DNA of 64,000 bases, from contig NC_088296.1 in assembly GCF_032854445.1 (NCBI RefSeq), positions 5,791,246 to 5,855,245 on the forward strand, read 5' to 3'. Position numbers and translations under genes: made by a program. Below are positions 51,701 to 60,700 of this stretch, one piece after another. How positions within the stretch are numbered: the first letter of the stretch is position 1; each line of letters begins with the position of its first letter. Origin of the DNA: Liolophura sinensis (lineage: Eukaryota > Mollusca > Polyplacophora > Chitonida > Chitonidae). The notes beneath the pieces were generated by a model that did no database searches, was not told the DNA's origin, and saw nothing but the letters and a program-made list of their open reading frames with translations.

Positions 51701-54700
51701 AGAGATGAAGATATTCAACCACTTAGTGCTGGAAGGGAAATGTAAATCTAAATATTTAGTAATTAACTACAACAACAACCAGAAAAGCGGCATTATTCTT
51801 ATACTTGTACATTTAATAGAGTGAACAAATCTAATCACATGTTTTGGGCAATGAGAAATTAATACTACTTAATACTAAGGAAATGAGAAAATATTACCGC
51901 TAATTTTTAAGACAATGGACCACTGTAAACCCTTAGCTTCAAATCGGTCAGAAATAGTATTTTCAGTACATGAACCGCAATGATGTACATATCAGATGGG
52001 AAGACAGCACAGCATTTTTATTTATTATAGACCAATGACACTTAATTAACATCACTGCATACTTGTTTTACCTCATCCTGTCTAAGCCATGACGGTGCTA
52101 GGAGGGCGTCTAAATTGGCACAATTTAAGCATATATACGCACAGTTGGAATAAAACCCTAACTCAGGTATATTACCAAGAGGCCGTATTTCATCGGTTAC
52201 GCGTGACCATTCATCAACTATCACACTGTCGTCGTTGGTCTGGGTTTACTCTCTATGTTCTAAGGCTTTTATATACGACAGTTTTACTACTTGCCCGTAC
52301 GGCGACGAGAAAGTCTCGCTCTCCTCTTCCTTCTCATAGAGAACAAACCGCTTTTGAGAAACAGTGATGGAATGGTTGGCTGATCGTTTTACTGTCACTA
52401 CGGGGTAGTTCATCTGGAAAAGCCACGTGGCCAGGATGTCTCGCACTGGAACCCCGTGATCGGAACTCTGCAATGAATATCTTATAATATATTAACAAAA
52501 GATCCCATGAAGGGAACCTTCTGTGGTATTGTGTATTCATAATAAATTAATAAAAAATGTATGAAAACCCCTTATCCAGACACCTTGTATATGTAAATAT
52601 ATAACTGGTAATTAAAAGAGTTAAAACTCTCAAATGAATACCTATTGCTATGCTGTCCGAAGATGGGTATCTGATTTCTTGGGAAACGATGACCTGATGT
52701 CCTGTAACACGTCCACGTGGTGTAGCATTGCGAAGCCTGAATGATGCATGCCTGTAAATCATTCGACCGACCGACCGACTGACCGACAGACAGACAGACT
52801 CAGCATATCCAAGAGCTTAAGATGGAGTCAATTCACCCCACCTGGTAGATTGGAGTTGGTTCTGAGTGGTTTAGGAAACGACTTTAAGATTTTAATTCCC
52901 AAGCATACTTAAATCGTATACACGAACGCTTACGACTCGTACTAACAGCGGCGTTAATTTATTTATTTACTTGATTGGTTCTTTATGCCGTAGGCTACTC
53001 GTTTTACTTATACGACCTCGGCCAGCATTATGGTGGAAGGAAACCGTGAAAAGCACGAAAGAAACCCACGATAATCCGTAGGTTGCTGTCACGGTCAGGT
53101 TGGGTTGCGTTGGATATTCAGCTCCCGTGTATGTCGAGCTTAAGGCTGAAATATGTATACCTAACGTTCGTTATTTAATTAATTTATTTGATTGGTGTTT
53201 CGCGCTGTACTCAAGAATATTTCACTTATACGACAGCGGCCAGCATTATGGTGGGAGAAACCGGGCATAGCCCGAGCCGATTTGAGTCGCGTAGTTATTT
53301 CGCACATGCGAGTGCTTACGACCTAACACAAACGTCAGATAGAGAACCCGAGCATGAAGAGCTTTGTGAAATGTTATGTAACTGAAAAATCTTGCATAAA
53401 TTCTTATTAGAGACAAAGGTTGAGACGGATTGTGTGTGTTTTCTGGCATCATTTCCTGTCTCATCACCGTGACCCCTGAGACCTCGGCGTTCTTCAAGAT
53501 TTCTGTACAAAATTTGCTAACGGCAAAGATGATGTAAAGTGAAAGGTAGAGAGCGACGCATGTACTGTAAGGAGTATGATGAGGTGAGGGTGATATGAAT
53601 ACCTAAAAAACATTTACCTTGACAAGGGGCCTATTTGTATGACGAAATGAAACGCTGCAGCTCAGTTTGAGGAAGTTACCTCTCAAGTTTGATGAATTAT
53701 TGCCTTACTATTGCAAATCATAATTTTTCTGCTTCCAGTCTTTGACTTGGCCTCTTATGAGGTTCAAAGCCTTATATGGTTAGATCGGTTTTGTGGTTGG
53801 AATCTCCATACGACGAATTAATCCTCAAAAAAGAATTTGTTTTGTAGTTATATCGATTTTGTGGTTTGATCGATTTTGTGGTTAGATTGGTTTTGTGGTT
53901 GGAATTTACATATGACGAATTAATCCCCAAAAGAGATTTTGTTTTGTGGTTAGATCGATTTTGTGGTGAGATCTATTTTATGGTTAGATCGATTTTGTGG
54001 TTGTAATCTTCATATGACGAATTAATCCATAAAAGAGATTTTTTTCAGTTGTTAGATCGATTTTGTGGTTAAATCGGTTTCGGGGTGGAATCTCCATGTA
54101 ACGAATTAATCCACAAAAGAGATTCTATTTTGCAGTTAGATCGATTTTGTGATTTAATCGGTTTTGTGGTTGGAATCTCCATATAACTAATTAATCCACA
54201 AAAGAGACAGGACTGCGCATGACGAGTCAGTAACTTGCTAACTTGTTCTCCCTGTGGACTGGATACGTCGTCTTGCAACTAAGAAATTGACACCACCATA
54301 TAGGCCTAAATGAGCAAGCAGTCAGTCAACCAAGCAGTTGGGATGAGAAACAAGAACATTTTTCCTCTGTTTAAAGAAAAAAACTTACCCCTCGTGCAGC
54401 CTCGAGTGCCTCTGCAAAAACACTGTGTGTTACAGAGCCGTAGACATTGGTCTTCAGATAGGACTGCAACTCAGACAAAACTGTTGGATCAACTGATTAT
54501 AGTTTCAAGTGATGGACCACAGGAGTTAATCGGAAGAAAGTCATTTTGGAAAAGCTATATTTTGATGTACGTTGATGCTACAGTCTGGAAATTATATGCA
54601 AATTCTTAAGCCAAAAATTTGATTTCTGTGCGTATGGCCGAGATTTTACATGATTGCACGTGGCTATATGTTAAAACAATGTCACACTCAACAGTCACGC

Positions 54701-57700
54701 ACAATCGGAAACAACTGTCAGTTAAAGGATAAGAAAACATAAAAACGATGCCAAAAAACTTATTTCCCTTTATGGTAATATTTTTGCCGATTTTTATTTC
54801 AGGAGTAAAGGGTATCTGAAAAATTTTGTATGGTGCATACTTGGGACCACTTTTTCATATTTATCGTCGTTGGACAACAGTGTTGTTGACACGGATGCGA
54901 TGCACGCGTAATAAATTTATTTGAATGTAAATTTGTTGTTTACATCGAAGGGTATCCATTTAATCTGAATTATAATAATAATTATGAATATATTAAAACT
55001 ATATATATATATGATCAAAATCCAGGTTGAACAAATTTATTAGTTGCAAAGACCAAAATCTAGTGCAAATATAATTATTAATCATATGTTCCATTCTCAT
55101 TTATAACATTATTGCACATAGACTACAACTGCCAAAAGGCGGTTCCACGTACCCACCATACAAAAATTATTTCCAAATGTCTTTTTCTCTTAAAAGAAAA
55201 CTGGAATAAACTACTGAAGATCACATTTACGACTACTTTTTTGGCGCTCTTTCATCTGGACTTCACCTTTAACGTTATGGCCCATGACTAAGAAAGGTAT
55301 AACGCTATGGGGGATGTCAAGGGGAGATAATTCAGCATTATAACCCATTACGGAGTGACAGAGCCCACTGAGTTGCACCAAAGAGTTACACTCAGATGGC
55401 GCTAAGCCTGTCTGGGTCATGAGCTAAAACGGAATATTCCTACCGTCCAAAAATGTAGATGTCTCACATGTCCAATGCAGGAAATATTCCTGACGATGGC
55501 ATATATGTGATGTCGAAATATTGAGTTATAGAAATGAAACAACAGCATTCTTCGTAGTTATACTTACACAGAATATATAGGTAAAGAAGTAGAAAGGCTA
55601 ACAAAGATATACACGGCACTACTTTCTCAAAAAAGGAACGCCTAGGTGGCACATTGTGGTGGACACGAGATGTGGATATAACCCTTGACTTGTGACCTAG
55701 TTCCATGGCTCCATTAGCGTATCTTTATTTTATAATTTTTCACTCTCTGCCTCTTTCACATTGTAATTTAGGCTGAACATGACAGCCCATTAGAAGAAAA
55801 CACCACGAATAACATAACATAACCTGTTATTTTGGAAGAGGGATGGAAATAGATCTACATAATGATAACTCTGTAAATCAACATTTAATCGGGAATTCTT
55901 ACGAGGCTGTGGAATGTGTCATGTTAAATCAACCGGAATCGCTCACCCGAATCGCCTGTAAGAACGCATCCTCTCCCAGGAAATGTTGAAACATACGCAG
56001 AATGGAAGCTCCCTGGTAAAACAACAGTGTGGAAAAACTAAGTGAAATTAAATCTGAAATGGTGAAGAATATTTTCTCTTATTTGAAACAGAGTTAGAAT
56101 AAAACAAAAACAATTGGGCCTTTTGTATTCGAAAGATAATAACGTTAATAATACCTAGAGGTAGAATGCCCAATTGCTTTATTCTATTCAATCATATCTC
56201 CATCTTCCATGGTTCCCTTCCGCCATAATGCTGGCCGCCGTCGTATAAGTGAAATATTCTTCAGTACGCCAATCAAATAAATAAATCAATCAATCCCAGG
56301 CCAGTCTCACTGTTTGTAGGGCCTATAGGTAATAACAAGGGCCGGCGACACTCACGTGGTCATTTTGCACTGAATAACGTTAATTGAAGATCACATGTCT
56401 TGTCCATCAATTCAGCTGTGAACATTATACGTGGAAAAGTTAGTCAGAAATTTACCAAAATATCAGTGGTTTTCCACGGGACTACCCACGGTTCTTCACC
56501 GATGAAACTCCATAAGTAAAAACTTCTTGAGCTTGTTGAACAACAATCAAATACATATGGTTGCCCGTCTTCACCGCTATATAGGATTGACCTTAAAAAT
56601 AAGATCTGCAACGAATAGTCTATAATTGCCAATCTGAAAAGGAAAAGAGCAGAAGTATGTTCCAGTAAGCATGGCATTTGCTTTCATTTTACTTGTGCAA
56701 AAAAAAATTTCCTGACATATACAAAAGGTTGGGACATATGTGCAAGTAAAACTGAAGCTATTACACAACCTTGTGTAAATGTATTTCTACACGGCCCCAA
56801 CAGAGCTGGGCATATGTACAAATGAATAGTTACAGAATAAATACCAAACTAATTGGCCGAAGAGTGATTAAAATTCATACTGAAACATACGGCATACCTT
56901 TTTTGGCCGAGCAGAGATTACAAGACATAATAAACAATACAACCTCCATTTTTTGGCCAAGGAGAGATTGCAAGTCATAATGTACCGTACGGCATACCCC
57001 TTTTGGCCGAGGAGTGATAACAAGTCATACTGAACCAGACGGCATACCCTTTTTGGCCGAGGAGAGATTACAAGTCATAATGAATCATACGGCATACCTT
57101 CTTTGGCCGAAGAGCGATTACAAGTCATACAGAACGTGCAGCAAACCCATTTTTGGCCAAAGAGTCATTACAAGTCATACTGAACGTGCGGCAAACCCAT
57201 TTTTTGGCCAAAGAGTCATTACAAGTCATACTGAACCTGTCGGCATCCCTCTCTTGGTCGAGCAGAGATAACAAATCATAATGAGCCATACGGCATACCT
57301 TTTTGGCCGAGGAGAGATTCCAAGACACAGTGAACCGTACGTCATACCTTTACATAGGGCAGAGAGTCGTAGATATTTCGAATCTTGGAGAGTGTATCGA
57401 CAGGAAACTTTAGCGGATGAGATGTCTTTCTGTTATCTTTGTTAAAAGCGTCTTGTAACTGGTTAACTATCGTTAGTTGGTGCTAAAACACAATAGAACA
57501 AGCCAGATTTTTTTATTTATTCATTTTTTAAAAAGTAACTGGTGTTTTATGCTGTACTCAATAGTATTTTACTTATAAGACGGCGGCCAGCATTATGGTG
57601 GGAGGAAAATGGGCAGAGCCCGGGGAAAACCTACGACCATGCGCAGGTTGCTGCAAGACTATTTCACTTATAAGACAGCAGCCAGCATTAAGGTGCATGT

Positions 57701-60700
57701 AGGAGGAAACACGTAAACATGGGAACTTACGACCATCCGTAAGGATGCTGGCCGGATTGGTGTGAGGTTCCTGCGCCATTTCGCTGCAGTAGCACACTAA
57801 CCACTCGGCCACGGAGCACCACTCCCTCTTGCCTTTCGAGTCATCACGTTAGCGCAGAACTGTCCATAAGCGGGATAAAGCCCATGGCATTTTATGCAGC
57901 TGCGTGCTTCAAGGCTTCACATTTAAATTGACAGGCTAGAAACAGATTTGCTTTTTGAGATCTTGTAACTAACAATGTTGAATAGGCAGTGACACCTAGA
58001 TGTGGTTTTTGTGAGACCGTCAGCCGTTTTTAGTTGAGGTATAATTCCTACCATCAGTTGAATTTAAATATGGTTTTGTTTATGTTTTCCACACATTATG
58101 GAACATAATCGAGAGCTAAAAATTTATTTACTTATTTATTTCATTGTTTTTTACGCCGTACTCAAGAATATTTCACTTATACGACGGCGGCCAGCAAAAT
58201 GATGGGAGGAAACCAGGCAGAGACCGGTGGAAACCCACGACCATCCGTATGTTGCTGACAGACCTTCCCACTTACGGCCGAAGAGGAAGCCAGCATGAGC
58301 TAGACTTGAACTCATAGCGACCGCACTGGTGAGAGGCTTCTGGGTCATAACGCTGCGTTAGCGCGCTAACCAAGTGAGTCACGGAGGCCCCTGAGAGCTG
58401 AAACATACATTTGCAATGCCGGACAAAAACGTCAACCAGGTACATGAACCTTCGCTTTTTCGATCAAGGGGAATAACCTACCATTTTCCAATCTGGATGA
58501 AAAGAGTTAACTCCCGTGTTGTGGAAAAAGTCAGCAAAACCTTCATTCAGCCAGATGTCATCCCACCATTCCATCGTGAGTAGATTGCCAAACCACTTGA
58601 AGCAAATGAATAAGCGATAAATTGAATGGTTAAACAGTAGTTCTGAGATCTGTTTTATTTCTTCCAGCTTACTATTAATAAATATAAATAGCCCTCAACA
58701 TGTCAAGCACGTATATGTAGAGTATAAAACGCGTTACTTTTAATCCAAGAGTTTATCTGACTTACTAGTAGATACTAAAGACCATAACATCACAATAAGC
58801 ACAAATGAACACAGAAATGAACAGTAGAAACTCTAAGCAACTACTGTGAAGAAAAAATGATCTTAAATTTGGTAAAAGCAACATTGTCCACCCTGGCAAC
58901 GGAGTCACGTGATTAGATAATGGCGGTTCGCGAAGTCCATATCCTGTCCGATTGTTTTCGAGGGAATGACAGAAACAGCGACAAAGAGGAGTGATAAAGG
59001 TCGATATGAAACACAGAGGTTCACATTACATCAGTCAGATCAAAACGTCGGTGAACACGCAAACCACCTACTTAGTCATCTTTGTGTAAGTGATTTCGCT
59101 CATTTTAAGCGGTTTTGTCTTGCTTGTGAGGATTCGCTGCCACCAAAGGTTAATGTGGGCGGTTAATGGGGAAAACTGATGGCGTCTTGCATTCGAACAA
59201 GTTTTACTTGAAGAATGTGCGTAATATTTCTTCTAAAATCTGAAAGCTGGTGGACCGACTGTTTATTTGTCGCGGGCAATGTAATCTTTACTTCCTGGAA
59301 GTTGTCTATAGGTGGAGCTCTTGAACTCGTGGGGTTACGGCAGTAAAACCCTTCATAGTACCGCATATAGTATCGAGCGGCGTATGTGTATAGCCTATGT
59401 ACACGTTCTGAAAAATAATCTACCACGTGTGACAGTGTAACAGAATGCATTCTGTTATAGCAACAGATTATTCTGTTACAGCAGCCGATTTATTCTGTTA
59501 AGTATAGCACATATATTCTATTTAGTCAACATAAGATTGTATAAGACCAACGGGATATGACACAATGCTGTGTCATAAGAACGGAATACATTCTAACATC
59601 TCTCAGCCAGCTGTCATGTAACAATACATTGTATGTTTATAGTTGTACATTTCTTAGCGCGGCTTGGTCACGTGACGTGTTCATTTCAGTCGTAGCCGGG
59701 AAGTCTAAATATGGAACATTTTGTAAATTTCTAGCCAATCAGTTTCGATTGACAGATGCTTCTGGAAAATGACCGTGTTTATGTTTTTTCTTTGCTCTTT
59801 CTCGAAATCACAATATCGATGACAATATATAAGGCGGCAGATTTGTAGGCTTAGGAAGGTCATTGATAGCTATAAACAGAGATAAACAGTGATACGACAG
59901 TGATAGTTGGAGAGACATAAGCTGCTTTTGACGGAGTTACAGACGATGCATCACAGCTATAGTTAGAAGAAATCGTTTGTACCACTGGAGTGGAAAAGCC
60001 GGTGTAATTTGGATCAGCCGGACCAAGACTAACGGGTGATTGCTGGCTGACATTCTGCTGTTTGTGAACTGAGATTATCGTGTATATATTAACTACTTGC
60101 TGGAGGATTTGTGGTCTCGATACCAGCAGAGTATCAACCTCCCTTCGTAAGACGAGTCGGAGGATTCAACTGTGTTATGGTTGGGGGAGATCAAAAAACT
60201 GTGCCAGTAAAGAGGAAACGGACATCCCGAAACAGGATTGGAATATTCCAGGGCCGATTAGACAACGAAAGAAAGTCAAGTTAAGGACTGTAGCGTAACT
60301 CACGTCTGAAGTATTTGTACATACGAGTAAGCTTCAGTCATTTATTGTAACATATATTATGTATCCTTTGCATTGCTATTTGTAGTTTAACTCATTATGT
60401 TCCTTTTTGATTTATTATCTTGTTAAACCAACCATTTAAGTGTTTGAAAGTGTTACTCTGTTTGACCCATGTTAGGCTCGTTATCGGGAATTGATTTTGG
60501 CTTATTATACCGATACCCTAACACAACAGACCTTCTGCTTAGATATTACATTTTTTGAGTGTGACGAGTGGGTTCTAAAGTTGTTTCATTGACGTTATAG
60601 CTGGGATGCTGTTAATTTAGGATGGTCCCTCACCTGATGTACGATTTCGTGGGAGATAATTGAGGCTCCTAGCTCATGGGCCCGCGTTGAAGTTACGCCT

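Larger units (their letters stand above)
45593..52294 (-). other. Aminopeptidase intron w8 (6.7 kb, 92% minisatellite, GC donor)
   Basis: Donor GG|GCAAGT at 52294 (GC type), acceptor TTCTAG at 45593. Filled by the 89-bp array; 51776-52294 is unique except for an inverted R3 end (52168-52262). Confidence 0.85.
52468..54388 (-). other. Aminopeptidase intron w7
   Basis: 1.9 kb: a GACC/GACA microsatellite (about 52769-52797), two SINE-A pieces (52955-53096, 53165-53278) and an 85-102-bp tandem repeat (53775-54205). Confidence 0.8.
57483..58481 (-). other. Aminopeptidase intron w4
   Basis: 1.0 kb with two SINE-A copies (57515-57822, 58121-58392). Confidence 0.85.

Noticed and set aside
52289-52300. 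GT donors (GTAGTA or GTACGG) for exon w8
   Set aside because: GTAGTA puts exon w9 in a frame that stops at once; GTACGG is weak and loses the conserved Tyr-Gly. The GC donor fits better.
58966-59166. Gag-like 66-codon plus ORF
   Set aside because: Only a vague resemblance, no zinc knuckle and no reverse transcriptase nearby.
59163-59450. 95-codon minus-strand ORF in intron w3
   Set aside because: No M1 similarity; exons w3 and w4 already join in phase without it.
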